Shown here piece after piece: positions 1 through 7,715 of a stretch of 64,000 nucleotides of DNA; positions within the stretch are counted from its first letter, which is position 1, and the number at the start of each line of letters is the position of its first letter. The stretch is from a virus. Under the pieces are notes generated by a model, which saw only the letters and a program-made list of their open reading frames with translations, searched no databases and was not told the DNA's origin. Where the stretch lies: the IMG/VR virus record IMGVR_UViG_3300030090_007211, positions 87,932 to 151,931 of that record. One strand, given 5' to 3'. Made by a program: the position numbers and the translations under genes.

Positions 1-270
1 ATAATTAGGATACTTTGTATGCATAAATTTAATTATTTCTATTACATCTTTATCTCTAGTTTGGGGGTCACAGATAGTCAGAGTTATTTCTCTAACTAAC
101 TTTCCTTCATAGAGTTCCCATTCCATTTCCCTTATATTAGCGATACATTCTCCTTTTTTAAGTACGTCCCATCCATCGACCTCATAACCTTTCTCCACAA
201 TTTGTTTCCCTGTTAACTTATAACATGTACAACTACTTAGAATAATAATCAATAACAGTATCTTACTCAT
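1..270 (-). CDS. Partial small lipoprotein (C-terminus outside window)
   Basis: An open frame of 90 codons runs from an ATG at 268-270 off the left edge with no stop. The N-terminus is a short hydrophobic stretch followed by SSC, a plausible lipobox, so the product is probably a lipoprotein exported by the host. The rest is mixed charged sequence that I do not recognise. Its ATG overlaps the stop of the upstream gene (ATGA), which suggests translational coupling. Confidence 0.6.
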   Translation of the reverse strand, partial: MSKILLLIIILSSCTCYKLTGKQIVEKGYEVDGWDVLKKGECIANIREMEWELYEGKLVREITLTICDPQTRDKDVIEIIKFMHTKYPNY

Positions 271-509
271 CTTTGTTGTTTTAATCTTTCTTCTATTACC
301 CAGTTATGTTTTTTAAATATTATTACTGGTTTTTCTTCATTAGATATATTATCCCATGATTTATATATCATATAACCCATATGTGTCTTTGCAAGAAATA
401 GGGTATCTCTGTTTGGACTTATGTGTGAGAATATCACACTACTATCTACACTTTGTGCTCCGATGGTTTGGGTAATTAATAACCCCATCATTAAAACTAT
501 TTTTTTCAT
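267..509 (-). CDS. Small exported protein, unknown function
   Basis: 80 residues. The first 19 form a clear signal peptide ending GAQ, with Gln right after the expected cleavage, a common form in Bacteroidota. The mature part is about 60 residues with a basic C-terminus and no recognised domain. It is coupled by an ATGA overlap to the downstream lipoprotein gene, so the two may make a small envelope-directed pair. Function unknown. Confidence 0.6.
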   Translation of the reverse strand: MKKIVLMMGLLITQTIGAQSVDSSVIFSHISPNRDTLFLAKTHMGYMIYKSWDNISNEEKPVIIFKKHNWVIEERLKQQR

Positions 510-526
510 CTATTTTGTCTATATTG

Positions 527-1030
527 TTAATTTTTATTTGTTAAAATTTTTCTAATACTCCATTTTGCTCTATGGTAAGTAGATTTGGAGGTACCTTCAG
601 TAATATTCAATTCATCCGCCACTTCTTTATGTTTATATCCGTTAAGTACCATATCAAAAACCTTTAATTTAACTGGGGATAACTGATTTTTAACTTTTAA
701 TACATCTTCAATAGTAAATCCATATTCCTCATGAATATTATCATCTTTACATAAAGCACGATCACCTATAATTTCTAAAGGTATTTCCGTATTAACTGGT
801 AAAGTTTTTTTACGTTTAGCGTCAAGAATTGTGTTAATTATTATTCTCCTCACCCATCCCTCAAATGAACCTTTTTCCTCGTAGTTAGATAAATTATGAT
901 ATACTTTTATAAACCCTTGTTGACACCATTCCTGTGCTTGATCCAAATCTTGTGTGTATTTCATCCCTACTTGGTATAACATTTTTTCCCATAGTGCGGA
1001 ATACACTTCTTCCATTCGTATTTCACCCAT
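527..1030 (-). CDS. ECF-type RNA polymerase sigma factor
   Basis: 167 residues, the usual ECF size. A sigma-70 region 2 spans about residues 15-75 (DLDQAQEWCQQGFIKVY, then GSFEGWVRRI and the DAKRKK end), and a region 4 helix-turn-helix spans about 115-163 (LSPVKLKVFDMVLNGYKHKE, EVADELNITEGTSKS, YHRAK). Regions 1.1 and 3 are absent, as expected for ECF factors, which bind core RNA polymerase and redirect it to particular promoters. No anti-sigma gene is adjacent. ATG at Met1 is used here; Met6 is a possible start. In a phage it could switch host RNA polymerase to phage promoters (inference). Confidence 0.88.
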   Translation of the reverse strand: MGEIRMEEVYSALWEKMLYQVGMKYTQDLDQAQEWCQQGFIKVYHNLSNYEEKGSFEGWVRRIIINTILDAKRKKTLPVNTEIPLEIIGDRALCKDDNIHEEYGFTIEDVLKVKNQLSPVKLKVFDMVLNGYKHKEVADELNITEGTSKSTYHRAKWSIRKILTNKN

Positions 1031-1081
1031 ATTATTAAATTTAATATAAAAATAATAATAATATATGAGAAAAACAAATCT

Positions 1082-1807
1082 TTATACCATATTTTCTTTA
1101 ATAGATAATCTTTCCCTACTAGGTTGGCAATCTCCAATCTCACTCCCAATATATCTTCTATTGGTTTGTTGACATGCTAATGCAGTAGTTCCGCTACCCA
1201 TAAATGGATCGTAAACTATATCGTTCTCATCTGTGCACGATAGAATACAATTTAAAGGTAATTCTATAGGGAAAGGTGCAGGAAATTTATTATCCTTATC
1301 AGGATTAAATGTCCATACCACCTTATTAAAAATACTATTCTTCCTATTAAATTTAACTCTACTATCTTTAGTTTTTTGTAACCAAAAAATATATTCTATT
1401 GTTGGGAAGAAATAAGATTTATCTAATTTAGGGGTATTTTTTCTATCCCATATTATAGTTTGTTTTAAAGGAAAATCAAATATATAAGTAGGAAATATTT
1501 CTTGATGTAATTTTTGTATTGGTTGGTGGTTATAGAAAAATGATCCTGTAGGTTTTAAAACCCTTAAACACTCTGTTATAACCTTACGTTGCCATTCATC
1601 ATATTCGTGAGGTAACAAACAATCATTATAACCATCATATTCTATTCTTCTAGATTTGGTACCGAAACCATTTTTCATATTTCTATTACTACTCCAGTAC
1701 CCTTTATTATACGGTGGTGAGGTAACTATCAAGTCAATAGAACTATCTTCCATTCTTGATAGGGTTACTAAACAATCCTCATTATAAATTGTATCTTTTT
1801 CAATCAT
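1082..1807 (-). CDS. Site-specific DNA methyltransferase (N4-C or N6-A)
   Basis: 241 residues with the catalytic TSPPYN motif at 29-34 and the SAM-binding DPFMGSGTT motif at 200-208. Catalytic motif before SAM motif is the order of beta-class amino DNA methyltransferases. The S-P-P-Y form is common among N4-cytosine enzymes, but N6-adenine activity cannot be ruled out. No restriction endonuclease is next to it, so it is likely an orphan enzyme, perhaps protecting phage DNA from host restriction. Its start overlaps the stop of the upstream gene by 8 bases. Confidence 0.9.
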   Translation of the reverse strand: MIEKDTIYNEDCLVTLSRMEDSSIDLIVTSPPYNKGYWSSNRNMKNGFGTKSRRIEYDGYNDCLLPHEYDEWQRKVITECLRVLKPTGSFFYNHQPIQKLHQEIFPTYIFDFPLKQTIIWDRKNTPKLDKSYFFPTIEYIFWLQKTKDSRVKFNRKNSIFNKVVWTFNPDKDNKFPAPFPIELPLNCILSCTDENDIVYDPFMGSGTTALACQQTNRRYIGSEIGDCQPSRERLSIKENMV

Positions 1808-2066
1808 CTCTTAATAAATCAAATTCTTCACATTTAACTTTTTCTCTAACCCAGTCTTCTTGTAACGCATCCGCCAATGTCATAGAATATTTTTCACCTT
1901 CTTCTTTCTTCATTTCCAACTCCCACATATTCTCACTTAAATATTCAAAGGCTTCTTCGTCACTCATTCCTTTTAATTCTTCGTAATCATCAGTATCTAT
2001 CTCAATAGTATGACTATTCCGATAAGTGTACCAACTTTCTGCCATATATACTTTTAATTTACTCAT
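1800..2066 (-). CDS. Small acidic protein, unknown
   Basis: 88 residues, strongly acidic, rich in Glu, Asp and aromatic residues, with no signal peptide or membrane segment. No family recognised. Its end overlaps the start of the methyltransferase gene by 8 bases, so they are probably translated together, which does not by itself imply a shared function. Confidence 0.6.
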   Translation of the reverse strand: MSKLKVYMAESWYTYRNSHTIEIDTDDYEELKGMSDEEAFEYLSENMWELEMKKEEGEKYSMTLADALQEDWVREKVKCEEFDLLRDD

Positions 2067-2078
2067 CTTTGTTTTGGT

Positions 2079-2246
2079 TTATATACAATGATCCACTATT
2101 GGACCATCAGTGTTAGTATTTAATAATCCTTTAATCAAATGAACGTCTCCTTTGATGGTATGGGTATTATTATCTTCATAAGTGATATAAATTATACCCT
2201 TTTCTATTTTAATTTCTTTTATATTGTCTAAGGATAATTTATTCAT
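2079..2246 (-). CDS. Small protein (55 aa), unknown
   Basis: Read directly: ATG at 2244-2246, TAA at 2079-2081. The product begins MNKLSLDNIKEIKIEK and has alternating hydrophobic and charged residues that suggest a small beta-rich protein. Its start overlaps the stop of the next gene upstream by 8 bases, giving a tight chain of small genes. No family recognised. Confidence 0.5.
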   Translation of the reverse strand: MNKLSLDNIKEIKIEKGIIYITYEDNNTHTIKGDVHLIKGLLNTNTDGPIVDHCI

Positions 2247-2385
2247 CTAACTCTTTTAAAATTTCTTTTAATTCAAAACACCATATTTCTACCATATCTG
2301 GTTCGGTCGAAATAGCACAGCATGCACTATTATTTTCTTCTATCTCTTCTACTATTTCAAGTGCTCTTTTAATATTGGATTTCAT
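2239..2385 (-). CDS. Small acidic helical protein (48 aa), unknown
   Basis: Read directly: ATG at 2383-2385, TAA at 2239-2241. The sequence is amphipathic and helical, with an Ala-Cys-Cys pair in the middle and an acidic end. It overlaps its neighbours on both sides, as expected for a phage operon. No family recognised. Confidence 0.5.
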   Translation of the reverse strand: MKSNIKRALEIVEEIEENNSACCAISTEPDMVEIWCFELKEILKELDE

Positions 2386-2509
2386 CTTCTAAAATATTAC
2401 CTATCTCCACTATATCACTTACTACACTATTATAAAATTGTATTAACATCATAATAATAAACAAAAAAATTATAATACTCAATAATATTTTAATTTTATT
2501 ATCCTTCAT
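2369..2509 (-). CDS. Single-span membrane miniprotein (46 aa)
   Basis: Read directly: ATG at 2507-2509, TAA at 2369-2371. A basic N-terminus (MKDNKIK) is followed by about 20 hydrophobic residues (ILLSIIIFLFIIMMLI) and a short acidic tail, so one transmembrane helix is expected. It overlaps the end of the GH16-like gene by 11 bases. Function unknown; such miniproteins are common in large phages. Confidence 0.5.
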   Translation of the reverse strand: MKDNKIKILLSIIIFLFIIMMLIQFYNSVVSDIVEIGNILEDEIQY

Positions 2510-3215
2510 ACTTAAAATAATCTACAATGAATTCAGAATAGGTAGGATTGTTAATATCCACCCCATCATCTACTGCATTGTTAATGATAACATTCATATG
2601 TTTATCATTGAGCTCGTCTAGTATTTTTTTATCTTTTATTACTCTAACTTTCTTTTCGTTATAATAGATACTTACTTTATTAGGTGTCCATTCACAAGCA
2701 TACTTTAAAAAATGTTTAGAGGGATTCTTAAACCCCATCCAGTGAGATTTTGCACCTATACTATAGTTATTGGGGGTAATACCTAAATGAACATTAGTAT
2801 TAACATGCCAAAATCCTAATGGATTAGTAATGTCAAACCTAAAATAACCTTTTCTATTTCTCGTATATCCCTCAAATACATCAATTTCTGGTGGCCAACT
2901 ATCAAATGACCACATCCAAAATGCTGGCCATAAATGTTTACCCGCAGGTAATTTAGCTTTTATCTCAAAATAACCATGTTTAAATTTAGTAGTATTCGAA
3001 ACCAAACCTACCCCTATCTCACTCTTTACACCTAAATGTGGAAAATATTGTGAATTTTTATGTGTCTTTAAAACTAATTGTTCTTTTCCATCCGCACAAT
3101 ATATCATTTCTACCGCACTAGGATCATACCAACAAAACGATTTATTGGGATGTATCTGACCCCATCTTTCTTGAGTTATCCATTCATACCCCGACCATTG
3201 AAACCTGTCTTTCAT
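2499..3215 (-). CDS. GH16-like glycoside hydrolase
   Basis: 238 residues. The GH16 active-site signature ExDxxE is present as EIDVFE at 110-115 (Glu110 nucleophile, Asp112, Glu115 acid/base), preceded by a substrate-cleft stretch rich in Trp and Phe (LWPAFWMWSFDSWPP). The GYFEIKAKLP segment at 81-90 is also typical of the family. GH16 enzymes cut beta-1,3/1,4-glucans and galactans such as laminarin, agar or carrageenan; which one cannot be told here. There is no signal peptide, unlike host secreted GH16, so it could be virion-borne or released at lysis. It is essentially a lone catalytic domain. Confidence 0.85.
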   Translation of the reverse strand: MKDRFQWSGYEWITQERWGQIHPNKSFCWYDPSAVEMIYCADGKEQLVLKTHKNSQYFPHLGVKSEIGVGLVSNTTKFKHGYFEIKAKLPAGKHLWPAFWMWSFDSWPPEIDVFEGYTRNRKGYFRFDITNPLGFWHVNTNVHLGITPNNYSIGAKSHWMGFKNPSKHFLKYACEWTPNKVSIYYNEKKVRVIKDKKILDELNDKHMNVIINNAVDDGVDINNPTYSEFIVDYFKYEG

Positions 3216-3358
3216 TATCTATGATTTCTTTTTCTTTTAAATTTATTTATAATTTCATCCGCCTCCTCAATTTGTGATTGTAATTCATCATGGAGAAATA
3301 TCACCCCCATAATTGCAATAATAACACCACATGACCCAAAAATAATAATAAATTCCAT
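3215..3358 (-). CDS. Single-span membrane miniprotein (47 aa)
   Basis: Read directly: ATG at 3356-3358, TAA at 3215-3217, giving a one-base TAATG overlap with the GH16-like gene. Residues 3-23 are hydrophobic and the C-terminal half is charged and ends in a basic patch (KRKRNHR). Probably a small inner-membrane protein with a cytoplasmic tail. Because it sits just before a glycosidase without a signal peptide, a role in its release is conceivable but unsupported. Confidence 0.5.
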   Translation of the reverse strand: MEFIIIFGSCGVIIAIMGVIFLHDELQSQIEEADEIINKFKRKRNHR

Positions 3359-3364
3359 ATATTT

Positions 3365-3757
3365 TTATTCAGGTAAATGTTCCCACTTACCGTTATTTAA
3401 TAATTTAAAACTCCCAACATATTTTTGTTTCCATTCATTAGGGGAGATAATACTTAAAAAATCACCACCATCTTTTCTTTCATACAAAAAATAAATTTCA
3501 CCCACTATTGGGTCAAAAGCACATTGTGCCTCATATACCCTATTATTCCATTTATACTCTTCCACTAGTTTGTCATATTCATTTTTAATTTCTGTTAGTT
3601 TACTTTTAAAATATTGGGTTGCTTTAATACAATTTTCATCATCAATTACTAAAGGTTTAAAATTAGGGGAACCAATCGTAGTAGGATATTCTTTTTTAGA
3701 AGCATCATACTGATGTGTTTCTTCATTATAAACTATGTAATCCGGTTTCTTCTCCAT
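3365..3757 (-). CDS. DUF2452 family protein
   Basis: 130 residues. The second half (GEIYFLYERKDGGDFLSIIS, then PNEWKQKYVGSFKLLNNGKW) matches my memory of DUF2452, a small cytosolic family of unknown function found in bacteria and eukaryotes (human C1orf50 belongs to it). There is no signal peptide. The assignment comes from remembered family sequence, not a search. No biochemical role is known to me. Confidence 0.7.
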   Translation of the reverse strand: MEKKPDYIVYNEETHQYDASKKEYPTTIGSPNFKPLVIDDENCIKATQYFKSKLTEIKNEYDKLVEEYKWNNRVYEAQCAFDPIVGEIYFLYERKDGGDFLSIISPNEWKQKYVGSFKLLNNGKWEHLPE

Positions 3758-3769
3758 GAAGTATCTTCT

Positions 3770-3898
3770 TCATATATCAATTGTTATTTTTATAAGTGCA
3801 ATTATAATTAAAAAGGGTAATATACATAGGGTACCAATAAAAGTACCTGTTAAATACGCCAAAGTCCAAATAAGAGACCCAATTTTTTTAATAGTCAT
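3770..3898 (-). CDS. Hydrophobic miniprotein (42 aa)
   Basis: Read directly: ATG at 3896-3898, TGA at 3770-3772. After MTIKKIG the sequence is almost wholly hydrophobic (LIWTLAYLTGTFIGTLC, then ILPFLIIIALIKI), so one long or two short membrane helices. Function unknown. Confidence 0.45.
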   Translation of the reverse strand: MTIKKIGSLIWTLAYLTGTFIGTLCILPFLIIIALIKITIDI

Positions 3899-3928
3899 AT
3901 ATAAATATAATATAATAAAATTAAAGTG

Positions 3929-4546
3929 TCAATATTGTTTTTTAAACAACGTAATGGGCATTTCAGACGCTTGTTTATTATCCCACAATTCTTTTCTTTC
4001 AGGATGCCATTGTACCAACACTACTTTCTCACCTATTGCCGCCTCTATTGTGTCATCATACGCCCATAAAATTTTCTCTAATCCCTTACCTAATTCTTTA
4101 CAATGTTGGTGATGTCTGGAATTGATCATAAATTCATTACCTTCTTTATCATATACCTCATGATATAAACTTCGTAAATTATGGGTTTTAGTTTCTCCTT
4201 TCACTAACAGACTAGGACAATGATCCCCTTCCACTTTTAAATCTTCTACTACACCCCCTAAGTATATATTTACTAATTGCATTCCTCTACATATCCCTAA
4301 AATGGGTAACCTCCGCATAAACGCTTGTTCAGTTAATTGTAATTCAAAAGTATCCCTTTTTGGTTTTGTTCCTACGTCTGCACCCCCACAAAGTAATAAT
4401 CCACCTTCAATTATATCATCTAATGTAGTAAGAATTTTATAAGAAAAATTATGTTTAACTACCCAATCAATATAACTTTGGGTTTTTTCTTTGGAGCTAG
4501 CAGGTGCAATACTAATGACATAATTAAATTCATCCAAGTCCCTCAT
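3929..4546 (-). CDS. Class I glutamine amidotransferase-like hydrolase (C26)
   Basis: 205 residues with a full glutamine-amidotransferase triad: nucleophile Cys86 in LGICRGMQ, and His181 and Glu183 in VQWHPE. The early GGADVGT motif and INSRHHQ before the catalytic His are typical of peptidase C26 / gamma-glutamyl-GABA hydrolase (PuuD-like) proteins, which hydrolyse gamma-glutamyl amide bonds. No synthetase partner is adjacent. It may act on polyamine or glutamyl conjugates; what a phage gains is unclear. It is somewhat shorter than the usual 240-250 residues. It overlaps the upstream gene by 17 bases. Confidence 0.85.
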   Translation of the reverse strand: MRDLDEFNYVISIAPASSKEKTQSYIDWVVKHNFSYKILTTLDDIIEGGLLLCGGADVGTKPKRDTFELQLTEQAFMRRLPILGICRGMQLVNIYLGGVVEDLKVEGDHCPSLLVKGETKTHNLRSLYHEVYDKEGNEFMINSRHHQHCKELGKGLEKILWAYDDTIEAAIGEKVVLVQWHPERKELWDNKQASEMPITLFKKQY

Positions 4547-5054
4547 AATTTTGTTCCACAGTTATCCACGTACCTAAGGCTTTTAATAAAGGAGATTCTG
4601 CCCGTAGAATATCTCTAATTACCTCCTTAATTTCACTTTCTATTTCCCACCCAATGTCTGGATTGTCTATGGCGTCCCATAATTTCTCTTCTTCTCCTGT
4701 AGTAAATAAAGTAACAGTTGCCCCATCTAAATTAACGTAGGCATCTATTTCCCATAATATTTCTTTTACATAAACATCCTGTTCCAGTACATCTGTTAGG
4801 GTATAAGTTACATCGGTAATACTAAATTTAAAATCATAACCACCACTACTTGGATAGTCAGCCGTATTAAACTCTATTCCTTTAAATCTCTCTAGAATTT
4901 CTCCCTCTACCTCATATAAATAATCTACTTCTTCGTCAGTTAGGGCGTAGGCAGCAACTAAATTATGTTTATTAGGTATATATTTGAGACTTTTGGCTTC
5001 TCTTCCCAACGCATTTATAACTTTATTAATATATTCCCTACGTTTTTCTTCCAT
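4530..5054 (-). CDS. Hypothetical acidic protein (174 aa)
   Basis: No recognised family. The N-terminus is basic and helical (MEEKRREYINKVINALGREA), the middle looks beta-rich (YDFKFSITDVTYTLTDVL) and the end is acidic. No signal peptide or membrane span. It overlaps the amidotransferase-like gene downstream and is probably cotranscribed with it. Confidence 0.6.
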   Translation of the reverse strand: MEEKRREYINKVINALGREAKSLKYIPNKHNLVAAYALTDEEVDYLYEVEGEILERFKGIEFNTADYPSSGGYDFKFSITDVTYTLTDVLEQDVYVKEILWEIDAYVNLDGATVTLFTTGEEEKLWDAIDNPDIGWEIESEIKEVIRDILRAESPLLKALGTWITVEQNYEGLG

Positions 5055-5082
5055 ATTAATAAATATAAAGAAATATACTTAC

Positions 5083-5298
5083 TTACCAACCCCTCTTTTT
5101 AATATCACGATATAACCATATCAAAGTTCCAATAAATCCACCATAAGCAGCAATCCCTACAGCAATTTTTAAATACCAAGTAGTCAAATACCCTTCTTTT
5201 ACCCAACCAGGATATAATATACAAAACATTAAATTTAAGAGAAGTGCAAAGATATCAACTCCACGTAAAAAAGGTGATTTCTTATTTTTTATACTCAT
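5083..5298 (-). CDS. Two-span membrane protein (71 aa)
   Basis: After a basic start (MSIKNKKSPFLRG) there are two hydrophobic segments, about residues 14-30 and 42-63, and a basic end. Probably an inner-membrane hairpin with both ends in the cytoplasm. No family recognised. Upstream lies an AT-rich stretch with a TATATTTATA-like box about 30 bases before the start. Confidence 0.55.
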   Translation of the reverse strand: MSIKNKKSPFLRGVDIFALLLNLMFCILYPGWVKEGYLTTWYLKIAVGIAAYGGFIGTLIWLYRDIKKRGW

Positions 5299-5358
5299 AT
5301 TTATATTTTTTATATAATATTATTTTATATATATAAATATGAACAAAATATTATTTTG

Positions 5359-5739
5359 TTATAACCACTTATGTTTTTTAAAATAAAACCACATTCCTGC
5401 TGCGGTACCTATAGTTAAAAGAGTAAATATCCAAAATCCATGATGATTACTAAGAAAAGGTACATCATCAAAGTTCATCCCAAAAATTCCAGTATAAAAA
5501 GAAAGGGGTAAAAAGATAGTTGACCAAATAGTTAAAAGGTTTAATCTTTTATTCATTAAATCATTATTAGATTTCTCAATCATTGCCTCCAATATTAAAT
5601 GTAATTCTAATAAATCTTTATGGGCTTGTCTGTTATCTATTAATTCTTTTTTTAATTTATAAAATTCTTTAACATCTATTTCTTTCCCTGCAAATATATC
5701 CTCCTCAAACTCAGTTAATTTTTTCTCTAATTTATTCAT
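5359..5739 (-). CDS. CorA-like transmembrane domain protein (truncated form)
   Basis: 126 residues carrying only the membrane end of a CorA metal-ion channel: a long helix (about 25-67), TM1 (about 68-87) ending in the family's signature GMN at 87-89 (IFGMNFDDVP), a short loop, and TM2 (103-119) with a basic tail. Normal CorA proteins have about 315 residues with a large N-terminal cytoplasmic domain, which is missing. The ORF is intact and begins with its own ATG, so this is a miniature form, not a pseudogene. Whether it conducts Mg2+ alone or modifies the host channel is unknown. Confidence 0.8.
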   Translation of the reverse strand: MNKLEKKLTEFEEDIFAGKEIDVKEFYKLKKELIDNRQAHKDLLELHLILEAMIEKSNNDLMNKRLNLLTIWSTIFLPLSFYTGIFGMNFDDVPFLSNHHGFWIFTLLTIGTAAGMWFYFKKHKWL

Positions 5740-6718
5740 GAAACATTTCTTTTTTCCACATTCTTATTAAACAATCTTTATCTAATTGATTATATTTTAA
5801 ATATTTATCTTTCCATTCTTGTGACATCTCTCCATTATAATTAGGCCAACTTCCATCCAAATACGCTTGCCATCGGAAACCTTCTCTTGGTTCATATCCA
5901 TCAATTTCTTCTGCAGTTACCGTTTTATCGCCTAATAAAATTCTTAATAAGTAATTTTCTTTCTCACAATAATTTAATAATATTTTTCTTAATATTTTTT
6001 TAGTAATAGGGTTATAACCTGCAGGTAAAGTATAATATTGCCAACAGGTTAAATGAAAGGCATAACCAGAATAATATGCCATCGCTAATTGTTTTTGAAA
6101 CCAATTATGTTTTTGTTTAATATTATAATGAACTCGGGAAGTATAATCATTATTTTTAATAGAATTTCTTTTATATCCGTTTATTTTTGCAATAATTTTA
6201 TTTAAGGTAAGTGCAATACTTTTTTCTGCAATTTGGGCTAAACAAAAAATATTGGTCCAAAACTTTTTATTTGTTTTAAATTGGAAAGTTTTAATCCACG
6301 CAAACATATCAGGAGTCATATTAAATTTTCTTGATAATTTATAGGGGAGATTTTTACTTAATTCATCCAACTCATGTAGATTGTTATTAACATGTAATGC
6401 CGCTAATGACATTAATACTTGATCTCGCGAAACATCATCTTCACCATATCTACCAGTGTGTCTCATTGCTTGATAAAAAGGTTTTTTAAAATGGTGACCA
6501 GCAGGTATATATCTATAACATTCTAATATACCTTCTTTCATCAGAGGTTCTTTCCACGTTATATAAGCTAATGCTGTTCTCCATAAGGCGTCTCCCTCAC
6601 CTACATTAAGTGCACCTTCTTTTTTTGCCCACTCCCATGCATGTTCGCACATCATTTTACTTTTAGTATCAAAATATTTTTTTGACGTTATCCGTTTACC
6701 AGATTTAAAACTATTCAT
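5732..6718 (-). CDS. Hypothetical protein (328 aa)
   Basis: A cytosolic-looking, mostly helical protein rich in Trp, Tyr and His (GHHFKKPFYQAMRHTGRYGE, HLTCWQYYTLPAGYNP, EPREGFRWQAYLDGSWP). No signal peptide, P-loop or metal motif seen. The aromatic-rich helices could fit an alpha/alpha toroid, but I cannot assign a family. It overlaps the CorA-like gene by 8 bases and the upstream small membrane protein by 8 bases, so they form one transcript. Confidence 0.65.
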   Translation of the reverse strand: MNSFKSGKRITSKKYFDTKSKMMCEHAWEWAKKEGALNVGEGDALWRTALAYITWKEPLMKEGILECYRYIPAGHHFKKPFYQAMRHTGRYGEDDVSRDQVLMSLAALHVNNNLHELDELSKNLPYKLSRKFNMTPDMFAWIKTFQFKTNKKFWTNIFCLAQIAEKSIALTLNKIIAKINGYKRNSIKNNDYTSRVHYNIKQKHNWFQKQLAMAYYSGYAFHLTCWQYYTLPAGYNPITKKILRKILLNYCEKENYLLRILLGDKTVTAEEIDGYEPREGFRWQAYLDGSWPNYNGEMSQEWKDKYLKYNQLDKDCLIRMWKKEMFHE

Positions 6719-6911
6719 CTTTTTTCCATAAATCTAATGTCCACAAAACTGATTCTATAAAATATAAAACACCAACCATTATCATCCCATAATGTGTCCA
6801 ACTACCTTGATGCCCATAAGTAATATCTTGATATATAGAAGGGATTGCAGACCCCATAATTGAGATACTGAAGAGTAATTTTACCCATTTATTATCTAAA
6901 AACTTTTTCAC
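6711..6911 (-). CDS. Small membrane protein (66 aa)
   Basis: Two hydrophobic segments (about residues 10-25 and 42-60) follow a basic N-terminus; the tail is LWKKDE. Probably an integral membrane protein, function unknown. It overlaps the 328-residue gene downstream by 8 bases. Confidence 0.55.
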   Translation of the reverse strand: MKKFLDNKWVKLLFSISIMGSAIPSIYQDITYGHQGSWTHYGMIMVGVLYFIESVLWTLDLWKKDE

Positions 6912-6925
6912 TATAATAAATAAAT

Positions 6926-7174
6926 TTAATTATATGCGTAAAGTGCTTCTTCATGTACTTCTTTAACGCCCTCAACCGTTTCAAATCTTTCAGCGTTATA
7001 TCCTTGCCAGGGTAAACCATATTTAGTTCTACCTAAATTTCTCACACCAACTAACATATAGGCTCTTTGATCGAAAGTATTGACAAACGCTTCTCTCACT
7101 ACGTAAATCTCTCCTTCAATTACTTCTGCACCTGCAGGTAATTGTTTATCATTTATACAAACTACTTTTTTCAT
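6926..7174 (-). CDS. Small SH3-like barrel candidate (82 aa)
   Basis: Begins KKVVCINDKQLP and continues with alternating hydrophobic residues and WQGYNAERFE near the end. This resembles small phage proteins of Bacteroidota viruses with an SH3-like fold (VVCIN at the start and an [AN]xRF motif late). The match is from memory and weak. Function unknown. Confidence 0.5.
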   Translation of the reverse strand: MKKVVCINDKQLPAGAEVIEGEIYVVREAFVNTFDQRAYMLVGVRNLGRTKYGLPWQGYNAERFETVEGVKEVHEEALYAYN

Positions 7175-7672
7175 CTATTTTTTAGATTTCTTCTTTTTCT
7201 TACTAGTTCGTTTATTTAATTGACAATCAGAAATCGTTTCATAAACACAATTTGTGCTATCATATTTCAAGTTACCACCTTTTTGATCATCATCACATTG
7301 ATGTTTGAATTTACCATTCTTACATTTTTTACAACACATTGGTGATCTTCCTAATTTAGCTTCGTAAGATCCTGGTTTAGGATATCGATTAGGGTCATCA
7401 GGATCATATGGATCATATGGATCAGGGTTATCTTCTTCATATGGATCCGGATAATCATCATCGTCTTGTGATAATACTAACGCTGTTGGTGTAACATATG
7501 CCCCCGCACTGGCAGTGCTAGTTCCCCCTCTTGCGATATTGTTAGATGTGGTAGGATTAGAAGGAGGAGTAGGTGTTTGTTCTTGTAAAGACTCTTTTTT
7601 ACTCTCTTCTTCTATTACTTGTTGTATAATACGATTTAATTGACTTTCAGTTAATTTTATTGTCCTTCCCAT
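7175..7672 (-). CDS. LTESQ-leader protein with Cys-rich, basic C-terminus
   Basis: 165 residues in four parts: a leader MGRTIKLTESQLNRIIQQVI; a low-complexity Pro/Thr/Ser region; an Asp/Pro/Tyr stretch at about 70-97 (repeats of DPYDPYDPDDP type); and a Cys-rich tail (MCCKKCKNGKFKHQC, CVYETISDC) ending in Lys repeats. The leader resembles those at 60975-62708 and has L-T-E at residues 7-9, fitting T4-type prohead protease sites. The Cys pairs suggest zinc binding. A packaged virion protein is possible but unproven. Confidence 0.6.
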   Translation of the reverse strand: MGRTIKLTESQLNRIIQQVIEEESKKESLQEQTPTPPSNPTTSNNIARGGTSTASAGAYVTPTALVLSQDDDDYPDPYEEDNPDPYDPYDPDDPNRYPKPGSYEAKLGRSPMCCKKCKNGKFKHQCDDDQKGGNLKYDSTNCVYETISDCQLNKRTSKKKKKSKK

Positions 7673-7715
7673 TATATATTATTTAATATATAAATATAGG
7701 AAAAATAATAAAAAA

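Noticed and set aside
967-1149. Minus-strand ORF of 60 residues between the sigma factor and methyltransferase
   Set aside because: It overlaps both genes in another frame and consists of chance hydrophobic residues from the AT-rich gap.
3756-4112. Plus-strand ORF of 118 residues
   Set aside because: It is antisense to the 42-residue membrane gene and to the C-terminus of the C26 hydrolase, which has clear catalytic motifs.
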